A stretch of 64,000 bases of DNA, from contig JAJFPB010000006.1 of NCBI GenBank assembly GCA_020881915.1, positions 3,596,001 through 3,660,000 on the forward strand, written 5' to 3'. This DNA comes from Paramyrothecium sp. XJ0827. Taxonomy: Eukaryota > Ascomycota > Sordariomycetes > Hypocreales > Stachybotryaceae. Positions within the stretch are counted from its first letter, which is position 1. The number at the start of each line of letters is the position of its first letter. Made by a program: the position numbers and the translations under genes. Of this stretch, positions 1-10,331 are shown in pieces. The notes beneath the pieces were generated by a model, which did not search any database, had not been told where the DNA came from, and saw nothing but the letters and a program-made list of their open reading frames with translations.

Positions 1-2830
1 AGGATGAAGTTCTGGTCAAATCGGGACGCAGCGGGCTCTGCATGTTTTGGATGCATTCATTGGGTGTCATATCAACGGCTTCTGGCGGCATGAAGACGCC
101 ATACTCGGGAACCCAATCCCCGGCTAAGTAGTAGAGATACGGGAAACCCCCAGACACCGTGCAGTCCGAACATGCGCAGGGTGATAGCACGTCTTCAGAG
201 ACATGTTGCTAGTCATCAGATGGCATATTAGTATCCGAGTACAGAATAACAACTCCTGGTGCTGTCTTCAGCTTACAGATAGAGGTTGGGGTACCAAAGA
301 GAGGATGTTCGGGACATGCCTGTCTGGCAATTCTGCATAACTGCTAAAGGCCATGATGATAAGCTGGTCAACGAACCGAGTTCGAATGATTAAGAGTCCT
401 CGTTGAGATGAGGAAGAAGCAATGTAGGTCGGATTGAACTTTCAAGATCCTCGTGGCTGCGTCCAAACCCAGATTACGAGCCTTTATTATTCTCAGCAGC
501 CAGGAATGGGTTACGCAATGAACAAATGGGGGAAGGGTCCTCACGCCGATTGCGCCGGCCGCTTCGCCAACTTAAAGCAACTCGGTTGGTTGACCGTTGT
601 CGATGGAATCCTGTAAGGGTTCAGTAGTCTAGAACATGCTCTATGGGTCATCAAGGGACGCTAGTGCTTGGTGAGTCCAGCCGTTTAGTCCACGCTTTGG
701 GGGGATCGAGATCTGAAGCATTGCACCAATGGCAGGAAGCCGGGAAAGGGTCACTAATGAGCGTTAAGCTCGCGCATGGAAGCCAATCACGCGTCGTATT
801 CCTCGTCGGATGAACCAACCATTTTGGGAAGGGCGGCGACACCTCATGGAGGCTGGATTAAGGTTCGAGGAGGCCGGATGGGAATTCGACCTGCTCCGAG
901 GGACTTGAACCGTCTTCTTTCAAAGCCCAGTTTTATCAGCCCATTATTTATTCCTCGTTCGAACTCAACTTGCTCACAAGTTTGCGTCATGCGCCACGTG
1001 CTATCGCGGCGGCTTCCGCCCATGTGCTTCCAGGATCCTGGATACCTCGTGTCAGCCATCATTTTGATGATAGTTGGGGAACACACGGTTCTAGAACGCA
1101 TCAAAGGATATTTGTTAAAGGCTTTCACCACGATCAATGCAGGTTAGACCTGTCCATTTCCTTTCTTTCTGATAGGCATGATTTATGTTCAGTGACAGAT
1201 TCGAGGAATGTGGTTCGGATAAAAAACTGGGGGATGCACGTGGTAGTCTGTTTGAAATGCCTACCCTAAATCACATTTCTCTAATATGATGTTGTTTCCA
1301 ACATGGTGTCTCCAACCATTAGGAAGGGTCTCCAGATATTGTTATGAGCTGAGTAGTCGATTGGGACATGCTACGAGGGAATGATATCAATTAGGGACCG
1401 AGGATCGCAGCTTGGAGAGCTTGTCGCTTTGTTCAGCGTGTCATTGATTAGACTAGCACGTGCAAAGGTGTTGCGAAGGTGTTGCTAGGACATTGGGCAC
1501 TAAGATCGACAGAAACAGCACTGACGACAGCATGAGAGAATCATACACGAGATATCATCAATAATGAGAAGACCTTTCAGTAGATGGCGTCACTCTCGTG
1601 CATAATTAGGAGCTCCTGTGTCATGGAGTGATGCCAGAGGAGACGTCCTGAGGTTGGTGGTAAATTGGTATCTGTACCTCCAGTCCCCGTTTCTGCGGCA
1701 ATGGGAGCTGAGCTTTGTAGGGGTTCTCGGGCATTGGCGTCAACAACCACCAGGCGGGGGAAGCGGAGGGTACGAGTGGATGCTCGAGGTATCGGTACCT
1801 GACCCGAGCTTTGAATGGATGGCAAAGGTACAGAGTACCTTACTTCACGCAGTGCCTACCTACCTAGGTAAGGTACTTACTTACCTTATCCATGAATGAG
1901 AATGACTCCGTCTCTGGCGACACGGTTGAGGGCTGTTGCCCTTAGAACGACAATAATTGAATTTCTTGGGAGATTCAATTAGATGCTCTGTGGAATGTTG
2001 AAAATGGGACATTTGCAGATTAGCGACAGCCATGAATTCTAATTGAACGGGCACAAACGGCTCATTGGGTGAGGTCCTTGGTACGTCTAGTGCTAGGTAC
2101 AAGGTCCTTGGCAGTTTGTTTACCTGCTCTTCTGAGGTCCCGTACCCTGCCGTAAGGTACAGCTACTTTAAGCCTTGGCCGAATCAGGTGACACGGTGGG
2201 TTTGTTGTTGTCGAATCGAATGCACCCCTCCACCAAGGCCAGGTTCAGATACCGTACCTTGCCTTGCGTGGGAAAAGTTCCTGTAACTGTATTTTGCCCT
2301 GTCGAACCGGGAATCAAAAGCATTTCTTACTTGCGCCCACGTTTTTTGCTTCTTCGGAGCTGCAGGCGTCCTCACAGTGTTTTCACCTGCGAAATTTGCA
2401 TGCGAGATCCCCATTTCGACATTGCGCCTGCCATAGACCGCCTCTTCACATTTCCGCGATCCGCCCTCCCTTGCGGCGACACATCCCACGAGAGCGACGT
2501 CAACAGTGCGACGTCACCCCCTGACCCGTCCCACCTGCCTCACCTTTATCGCAGGCGGGCATAGTTGCTCCTCCTTTGCAAGCTCGAGCACCCAGGCACC
2601 GCCTTTCCTGTCGAGTGCGCCGCCGCCCCCAGTATGTTGAGCCTCGACTCCTCGTCGGCCCGCCTTGGCTCGTCTTGGCCATGGACGCGCCGAAGCACTC
2701 TCGACCATTGCATAAGCTGATGGATAGGATAGCTCGCATCACAAAGTCCCAGAAGCATCGTTCGCCTTCCCGTGACCGCTACCCTTGCTCGAGCTCGACA
2801 GAATACAAATTCGAAGCCCCCTTCGCCAGA
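1..2830. other. No recognisable gene; upstream region of STU2
   Basis: Short open frames occur on both strands (for example about 650-1147), but none shows a recognisable domain, a convincing start or intron structure. The right part, about 2170-2830, is pyrimidine-rich and probably holds the promoter and 5' leader of the microtubule polymerase gene that starts at 2831. A cluster of short TACCT/AGGTA repeats lies at about 1821-1886, with looser copies to about 2290. The left edge may cut through something lying outside the window. Confidence 0.5.
1821..1886. repeat. TACCT/AGGTA short-repeat cluster
   Basis: Several overlapping copies of ACCTTACTT, ACCTACCTAGGTAAGGTA and ACTTACCTTA lie within 66 bases. 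The core CCTAGGTAAGG is nearly palindromic. The same words recur at 8141-8170, 8881-8998 and 9561-9614. The function is unknown; a dispersed intergenic motif is the simplest reading. Confidence 0.6.
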
Positions 2831-5687
2831 ATGGCCGATCAAGAGGAGGATTTTAGCTCCATCCCGCTTCCCGACCGCTTCACACACAAGGTACGCAACT
2901 GTCAAGCATGGAAGTAGGTTGTGCCATCGTCATCGCTAACGGACTCGTTCCTCCGTGGTAGGTCTGGAAAGTCAGGAAAGCAGCATACGAGGAAGCCGCG
3001 CAGCAATTTTCCAAGTCCCCCGACGAGTCCGACCCATGCTTTCGACCCTTTCTCCTAGATTCGGGCCTGTGGAAGTCCGCCGTCCTAGACTCTAATGTCG
3101 CTGCTCAGCAAGAAGGTGTCATTGCGCTCTGTGCGTTCCTCAAGTTTGGCGGGCGAGAAGCCTGCTTGCGGACCCGGTCCTCGGCCATTACACCTATGGT
3201 GGAGAAGTGCTTGTCATCAACGAGAGCTGCCACGAAACAAAACGCCATCGAGGCTCTCTTGCTGTACGTTGAGCTCGATGTGGCTGGCCCAGTCATCGAG
3301 GAGGTCCTGCCGGGTTTGGGCAACAAAGTCCCCAAGAACGTCGCGGCCACATTGAATGCCCTGACTCAAATAGTGCACAACTATGGCTGCAAAGTTGTCG
3401 ACCCCAAACCTATCCTGAAGGCTCTGCCAAAAGTATTCGGTGCCGCGGACAAGAACGTCCGTGCCGAAGCCACGAATCTCACGGTGGAACTCTACAGATG
3501 GTTACGTGAAGCCATGAAGCCCATGTTCTGGGGAGAGCTCAAGCCGACACAGCAAACCGACCTTGAGGCGCAGTTTGAGAAAGTCAAGGCCGACGCACCA
3601 CCGAAGCAAGAACGTCTGCTACGGTCGCAACAAGAAGCGATGGAATCTGCCGCAGCAGCTGGCGAGGATGGCGGTGAAGTAGAGTACGACGAAGCAGAAG
3701 AACCTGCCGAGACGGACGTGTTCGACCTCGCAGAGCCCGAGGATGTGTTTAAGAAGATCGTCCCCAATTTCCACGAACTCCTTGCCTCCTCGAAATGGAA
3801 GGAACGAAAGGAGGCCGTCGACAGCCTGCACCAAGCCCTGAATGTTCCCCGCATCAAAGATGGCGACTTCAACGAGATCAACCGTGGCTTGGCCAAATGC
3901 ATGAAGGACGCCAACGTGGCAGTGGTGACACAGGCTGCCTTGTGTATCGAAGGACTGGCGAAGGGACTTCGTGGCAACTATGCCAAGTACCGCACCATTG
4001 TCATGCAACCGATCATGGACCGATTAAAGGAGAAAAAGGCTTCCGTTGCTGATGCTTTAGGAGCGGCCTTGGATGGCGTCTTTACTGCTACGAACTTGAC
4101 AGAATGCATGGAAGATATCACGGCCTATCTCAGCAACAAGAATCCCCAGGTCAAGGAGGGCACGATGAAATTCTTGATCCGCTGCTTACGAACAACCCGT
4201 GAGGTTCCCAGCAAGCCCGAGATAGTGTCGATCTGCGAGTTGGGCAAGAAATTGCTGTCGGAGTCTAGCCCTGTCTTGCGAGATGGCGGTGCTGAGATCC
4301 TAGGAACTGTCATGAAGATTATTGGGGAGCGAGCGATGACACCTCATTTGGAAGGCCTGGATGACATTCGCAAAACCAAGGTCAAAGAATACTTTGAGAC
4401 AGCCGAGGTCAAAGCCAAAGAGAAGCCCAAGCCCGCACCGGCACCTCCCAAGCCCGCAGCCGCTGGCCCCAAAAAGCTCGTTGGTGGGAAGAAGCCTGCT
4501 CCTAGAAAGGCTGCACCCGCTGCGTCAACGCCTACACCACCTCCCGCTGCCGAGTCGGCACCCTTGGCCCCACAGCCTTCGTCCAGACCTGGAGCCAAGT
4601 TGGGGATGCCGAAGGCCTCGGGCCTGGGAGGATTGAAAGCGCCTCAGAAGCGGACCTTGGCTGCACCGGGTACCGCGTCGCCGCGTCGCCCAGCGGCTGG
4701 CCCCGTCATGCCTGCCGACGATGATGAGCCTGCGCCGCCGCCTCAGCCTCGTCTTGGCCTGTCGCGAGGCCTCGCTGGGAGGTCATTGGCAAAGCCTGCA
4801 GCAGCAGCTCCTCAAATGCCGCCGGAATCGCCTCCGCCGTCAAGTGGGCTCACTGCTGTGGAACGTGCCGAGCTCGAAGAGCTGCGAGCGGCTAACGAGA
4901 GGCTTCTACGCCAGGTGGACGATATGAGACAGGAGCGGAGCAAATTCATGTCCGAGATCGAGGAGCTGAAGAACCAGAATGCTGGTTTGATAGAGGACCA
5001 TACCCGTGACGTCCTCAGCATCAAGGCCAAGGAAACACAGCTGGTTCGAGCGCGCAGTGACGCCGAGGCCGCCGAGCAGGTCAATGACAGGTTGCGGCGC
5101 GAGCTTGAGCGCTTAAAGAAGGCGCTCAGCCGCGCCGAGGGACTTGGAAGCGCCTCTCCAGGCTTGGGAAGTCCAGGTAAGACAGATCACACTTTCTTCA
5201 CAGTATAGAAACTGACCGTGAATATCAACAGGCATAGCTTCGCCTGGGCATGATGATGCCGGCATCTACCGCGACTCAAACTCCGCATCAGCTCATCGGG
5301 AGCGCATGAGCTTCACAAGCAACCTGTCGGAAGAAAAGGAGAATGGAGAGTTCTCGGCCGCGCGGAGCAAGCTCAGCCCTGATCTCCGATACGATTCTAC
5401 CTCGTCTGGACGCGGGTCTCCGGCTAGAGGCTTCCGAAGCGTGCAGTCCTACCGCGATGATGGCAGCGATTCTGGCTCGGGAATAGCTAGGGAGCGGCCG
5501 GTCTCTTCACTACCTCAACCGGCTAACGGCGTTGAGAGCTGGAGACGGGCGGCAGAGGTAACGAGCCAGCTGAAAGCTCGTATTGAGCAAATGAAGGTAA
5601 GGCGGGCTTCGGTCTCATTGCACGGGTTTCCTGTCGGATTTGACTAACACTCGTGGCCAGGCTAAGCAAGGATTTTCACGGCCTTGA
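2831..5687 (+). CDS. stu2: Microtubule polymerase, XMAP215/Dis1/Stu2 family
   Basis: Proposed exons are 2831-2890, 2962-5176, 5232-5596 and 5661-5687, giving 888 residues. Introns have GT-AG ends, and the last has a TGACTAACAC branch site. Two TOG arrays of HEAT repeats are visible. TOG1 spans about 1-240 (conserved start DRFTHKVWKVRKAAYEEA) and TOG2 about 275-515 (SKWKERKEAVDSL, then NPQVKEGTMKFL). An Ala/Pro/Lys-rich basic linker (about 515-640) follows, then a coiled coil (about 650-755, VERAELEELRAANERLL) and a Ser-rich tail. Two TOG domains, a basic region and a dimerising coiled coil are the fungal Stu2/Alp14 layout. TOG domains bind tubulin and the protein speeds plus-end growth at spindle poles, kinetochores and cytoplasmic microtubules. 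The start is chosen because exon 1 plus the 71-nt intron restores the TOG1 N-terminus. The gene is convergent with the DUF3429 gene. Confidence 0.92.
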
Positions 5688-6368
5688 TACAGTTTGGAAA
5701 AGTGAGGAGTCGGTAACTGGAAGAGAAGATGGAGTCAACTCACGCACCGTACGTGCTGCGGTAGACATGGGCTTTCATGAAAGATGTGCGATAGCGCAAG
5801 ATTTTCGGTGCATTTGTGACGGCGTTGGGACGGACCGCATACCCCCGTACTTTTATGCTGCATGCGTGTATGGATTCTGTGGTTGACTGAAGGCTTGTGC
5901 CTGCGACGAAGTCTGGCACTAGAGTTTTGATATTGGGGGCATAATGAGTTTTCATGGTTGATGATGGATGAATACATTAATTAATATGAGCATCAATGGA
6001 TGATGTCTGGCGCTCATCTTTTTCTAGGTGTTAGAGCATCGGGGACCAGTCACAACCATGCTGATATGAAGTGAATGACAGGGACAGACGAATCGTTCAA
6101 CTAACTAAATATGAGCTGACGCTAGATTCACCTAAGCTTACACAAACAAAAGAACCCTCGGCACGACGGCATTGCCCCTTAATATGAGCGCAGATGCCAG
6201 CAAGAGACCACGAAAGCAAATAAAACATAGCCCTAAAAAAACAAGACTCCTTGGTTGATGCCGCAGGAAATGATCAGACGTGAGTGAAAGGAGACCCATA
6301 TGCTACAAAGACAGAGGTATTAAAATGGAAGAAGCGCTCGTGAACAAGTCGTGATGGTGGTGAGGTGC
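5688..6368. other. Convergent intergenic region
   Basis: This lies between the stop codons of the STU2 gene on plus and the DUF3429 gene on minus. It is AT-richer than its neighbours and holds only short shadow frames. It most likely contains the two 3' untranslated regions; no further feature was seen. Confidence 0.6.
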
Positions 6369-7965
6369 TCATTTCTTGGCCTTCTTTTCGGGCTTGTTGT
6401 CGGAGTCGTCGTCCTGCTTCTTCTTGTCGTCCGTCTCATCAGACTCCTTCTTCTTGTCTTGCTTCTTGTCCTTGTCGCTAGATTCCTTGTCTTTAGAGTC
6501 TTCCTTATCGTCGGCCTTCTCCTCAGACTTGTCGTCGGTCTTTTCCTCAGACCTGTCATCGCTCTTGTCGCTGTCCTTGTCGTCGGTCTTCTCTTCAGAT
6601 TTGCTGTCGCTCTTTGACTGCTCCTTGCCCTCGTCATCTGACTTGTCCTTCTGCTCCGCAGCCTGCTCGCCGCCCTTGCTCTTCTCCTTGTCCTTCTCCT
6701 TCTCTGCACTCTCCTTCTTGGCACTCTCCTTCTCGGCGGTCTTTTCGCTGCTCTTGGTCTTCTTCTCCTGCTTCTTCTTTTCGGCCGCTTCCTTCTTGGC
6801 CTTGCGCTCGGCCTCCTCCTTTTCCTTCTTTATCTTCTCCTTCTCCTCCTTCTCAAGCTTCACCCAGTCGGTCTTATGGTCCGCAAGGCCGGGCTTGGTG
6901 AGGCTGGTCTCAATTCCCCGTTCGGTGAGTCGGCCGTGCTGGCTCATGTGGGCGCGGCCGACGAGGGACACGAGAACGGCGAAGCCGACAATGGCGGTGA
7001 GAAGGAAGCGGTAGACTCCGTACCAGCGAGGAGCCCAGCCGATGCGCCCGGCGCGGGAGTCGGCAAAGTAGAGACCGACAAAGGCGGCCCACTGCGTCGT
7101 CAGAGCGTACTCGAAGGGCATGAAGAGGGTTGGCCAGGCAATGATGGAAGAGGCGAGACCCATGCCATAACGGAAGCGGGTGCGTTTCGGATCAGGCTTC
7201 TTCTCCGTGAATTCCATACCCTGCAGACAGTTTGGTCAGTTTCAATTCCTTGGGCGGCGCATTGGATTTACAACGTACCCAGTGAATGGCGCCGAGGAAC
7301 GAGATGATGACGGCACCGTAGCCGAGCTGAATGGGCTGTAGGAGATCTATCAACCACTTCGCCGTTTCGTGGTTAACAAAGACGAGGTCGTATAGCGCAT
7401 TGCCGGTAGGTAGTTCCTTGCCCAGGTCCCAAGCTAGGAAGATGGTAGATAGGGAGGTGGCCACGTATGGAATTGTGCCGGCGAGACCGAGGGCGTTTGC
7501 TTCGCGAGGAACCGTGGACAGGTTGAAGGTATCCTTGACAATGTTCTGGGGAAGAGAATATTAGTTCCCAGGGTGCACAGGAGGCCCAATTGACGCGAAA
7601 CGTACCAAATCATGCTTCAATCCAGCGTCGAAAGAAGGATCTCCGGCAGTGCCGGGACTGGTCAAGACGGGGATCTTGGAATCCCAAGCCCTCGTGGTGG
7701 AGCTGTCGCTCGAGACTTTGGAAGGGTTGGACTCCAGCTTCTGCTGGGCGATCTCACGCTCGGCCTCATAGTCAATTGGCTTGGGAGGAGGAGGAGGGTC
7801 TTTTTGATCTTTGTCGTCAGACTTGCTGGCGAAGCGCGCGAGCTGAAGAGGAGTTTGTCGGCTGCGGACCAGCGCGAGCGGCTTGGAGCGAGCAAGCGCC
7901 GAGGAGGGCGGATGGACATTGAACGCCTTGCCGAAGCGCAGGACGGATTGTGAAGCTTTGAACAT
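6369..7965 (-). CDS. Mitochondrial inner-membrane DUF3429 (TMEM69-like) protein with charged tail
   Basis: Exons on minus are 7965-7606, 7545-7279 and 7220-6369, with both introns in phase 0, giving 492 residues. The N-terminus is basic and hydroxylated (MFKASQSVLRFGKAF, with many R and S), as in a mitochondrial presequence. A hydrophilic stretch with DPPPPPKP follows, then the DUF3429 core from about 121 to 300. The core has several hydrophobic helices: AGTIPYVATSLSTIFLAW, QLGYGAVIISFLGAIHWG, SSIIAWPTLFMPFEYAL and FLLTAIVGFAVLVSLVG. The last 150 or so residues are almost entirely Lys, Glu, Asp and Ser. The family is usually annotated as mitochondrial inner-membrane proteins of unknown function. 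The charged tail is unusually long and may be a lineage-specific addition. The gene is transcribed divergently from VPS13 across 2.4 kb. The mitochondrial location is inferred from the presequence and family. Confidence 0.78.
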
Positions 7966-8140
7966 GGTGGATTGCGGGACAGACGTTGGAGCTGCTCCCG
8001 AGTTGATCTGGCTAAAACCACGACTCGCGAGCAGGATCGTAGGTTGTTGACCGAATCGGCGGAAGCGAATGGATGCGGAAGAGATGCGGCAACGGTATAG
8101 GCAGAGTAGAAGCTTGGGAGGTTGAAGTGTAAGGGAACCA

Positions 8141-8170
8141 AGGTAAGGTAAGATAAGGTAAGGTAAGGTA
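8141..8170. repeat. AGGTA tandem repeat
   Basis: Six near-perfect 5-bp units of AGGTA (one AGATA) run in tandem upstream of the DUF3429 start codon. They are the same word as the dispersed clusters at 1821-1886, 8881-8998 and 9561-9614. Confidence 0.75.
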
Positions 8171-8880
8171 GACGGCACGCGACAGAATTCAGTTTCTCTG
8201 CAAAAGGATTTAACGGAGCTGAGCTCGCATGCCAGAGGGAGAGCTTTTGTTCCTTTCTACGATGACATGAAGGGGGGTTGGGGAGGATGAAAGCCAATTG
8301 GCGCGACGCAGGGGAGCTGTGCCTGGAATTGAGACAGATCCTTGTTTTTTTGGGGTACACGACAGGGGCTGCCGAGCGGCAGACAGAACTTGCAACGGGG
8401 GGAAAACAGGCAAGCTATGATACAATGAATGATGAAAGCGACTCTGACGATGATGGGGGGAGCGCCGCAAGCTGTTGGAGCTCTTGTGGAGGTACCTCGG
8501 GCACTGTACCTTTTTCGGTGATGGAGGTGGTACCGTAAGGTAGTTCACCTTGGTGGGGGGGATGTTCCCGGGCGGGTGGACAATGACGTAATGACTTGGA
8601 CGCTTTTGTCCGGATGAGCGATGACAGCAGAGCAGAGCCACAGGGCCAAACAACCGAGGCCGCCCAGCAGGGGGGGGTCGGAAGGGGGACCAAGCCAAGA
8701 CTAAGGCCAGAAACAGGTACTGGGGGCCTTGGTCTGGCTAAGAACCGTCGGACCCAGGCTGAAACAGAGGTTTTTTTCGGACACGGGAATCGAGATGCAA
8801 GAATAAGGTAGCTGTGTGCGGCATTGGTATCTAATTGAGAGATTGAATTGGATCCCCTCCCGTGATGTACTGTGCATAAA

Positions 8881-8998
8881 ACGTAAGGTAAGTACCTACA
8901 ATATGTACTTGCAAGCACACCTTACTTGCAGTAGATGCTCTTTTATCGTGCTACCTCATATAATTCCCATTGAATACCTTACCTAGGTACCTTAGCTA
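8881..8998. repeat. TACCT/AGGTA repeat cluster
   Basis: Copies of GTAAGGTAAGTACCTAC at the left and TACCTTACCTAGGTACCTTA at the right are separated by AT-rich sequence. The right copy contains the palindrome GGTACC-like core CCTAGGTACCTTAG. Confidence 0.6.
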
Positions 8999-9560
8999 CG
9001 ATATTTACATGCCTGAGATCTCTCAGTGCCATGGGCAGTTAGGTGCCTAACGTACCGTAGGTGTGATGCGGCAAGTGTCAAGCTCCGCCGTGTCTCATCT
9101 TCATCTGAAGGCACCTTGCCTTGCCTGCCGTTGTCGATAAAGACAGTGATACTGGCCTTGATTTCTGTACCAGGGCCGCTGAAGTTGTAAGAAATGGCTG
9201 AGAAGAACTGCCCCCGAGCCAATGTTGCCCTCGAAATGCTCTATCAATTTCCTCTCTCTGCGCCCAATCCAGCTCGTGATCGACCCTTTTCCCTGCTATG
9301 TCGCTGTATTAGCAAATCGGTTGCGGCTGGGCTCCCGCCTCCACTATTTGGAAGAGGACCTGCGTCATCATCCCACCAGAGCGTTCGTTTTGGCCCCATA
9401 TCAACCCCCGTTACTGTATCCTGCTAGCTCTAGCTCCAGGGTTAGCACCGGGATACCTCTGGCACTCAGCACCGCCCACCCTTTCTCCCCCGCGAACAGG
9501 TGCAGGAGCCTTGTACCGTTTCTGTGCGTCGCTGCTGGGGGGAGGTGAGCGAGCGGCCCA

Positions 9561-9614
9561 AAACTAAGGTAGTAGGTACCGTACCTTACCTTGAGGTAAG
9601 CTAAGGTACCTGAA
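9561..9614. repeat. TACCT/AGGTA repeat cluster
   Basis: Inverted and direct copies (AAGGTAGTAGGTACC, GTACCTTACCTTGAGG, TAAGGTACC) are packed within about 54 bases in the divergent promoter region. They can form small hairpins. Confidence 0.6.
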
Positions 9615-10331
9615 AGCTAAGCCGATACTAGCAGATGCCGATGCCAATGCCAACGCCAGAACCAGGGAATGTGGTTCTGGTCTGCTCTGGCCTGACTGAC
9701 CGGTGGGTGGCTTGTTGCTTGCTCTCTCTCTCTCTCTTCCATACTCGCCCATCATTCTCAAAGCTTCTTTTCTGAATGCTATTTCGAGACGCTCACTTCT
9801 GTGCCTCTACATTCTGTCTCTGCGACTTTCCTTCCAGTGCATTGCTGCGTGTCCCTTGGCCAAGCGACTGCGGCGCAACAGCCCGACGTCCACGCACCTT
9901 ATTCGAAGTGACCAACCTTGCCTTGCCTTGCCTTACATCACCAGGGAAAAAGTGCGTCACCAATTCCACCCCCAAAACGTGCACACCACCACCACCCACC
10001 CCTCGATTCTACACATCTCTTCCAATTCCCCATCCCCCTTCACATTTCACATTTCCATCCTGTGCACCCCCGACTTGGTGAAATCATCGACTCACCGCCC
10101 GCGCAGGTAGAGACAACCACCCAGCGCTTCTACGACACACGGCGCGATACGCTCGACTTGACCGACACCGACAGCGAGTCCTCCCCCCTCCCCTCCCTTC
10201 CTCATCGACACGTTCGCCGCGTCCTCCAACCCCTCCCCCGGCAACCTCATGTCGTCCTTCTAGATCCCCCTACCCACACGCCGAACCTCGTTCTCCCCGG
10301 CCCGGGTTAACGGCCTCCCTTACCGCCCGCC

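Larger units (their letters stand above)
7966..10331. promoter_or_regulatory. Divergent promoter region between the DUF3429 gene and VPS13
   Basis: This 2.4 kb spacer lies between two divergent start codons. It contains repeat clusters of the AGGTA/TACCT type, a CT dinucleotide run at about 9720-9738, and a very pyrimidine-rich, C-rich leader from about 9900 to 10331 just before the VPS13 start. Pyrimidine-rich leaders are common in fungal promoters. Several short upstream ATGs occur, but no convincing gene was found. Promoter function is inferred from position. Confidence 0.5.

Noticed and set aside
880..910. T-arm-like sequence (GGTTCAAGTCCC on minus) suggesting a tRNA
   Set aside because: No matching acceptor, D-arm or anticodon stem could be found upstream at tRNA distance.
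6376..7014. 212-codon Ser/Phe/Leu-rich frame on plus
   Set aside because: It is antisense to the Lys/Glu/Asp tail of the DUF3429 gene; its composition is a mirror of that repeat.
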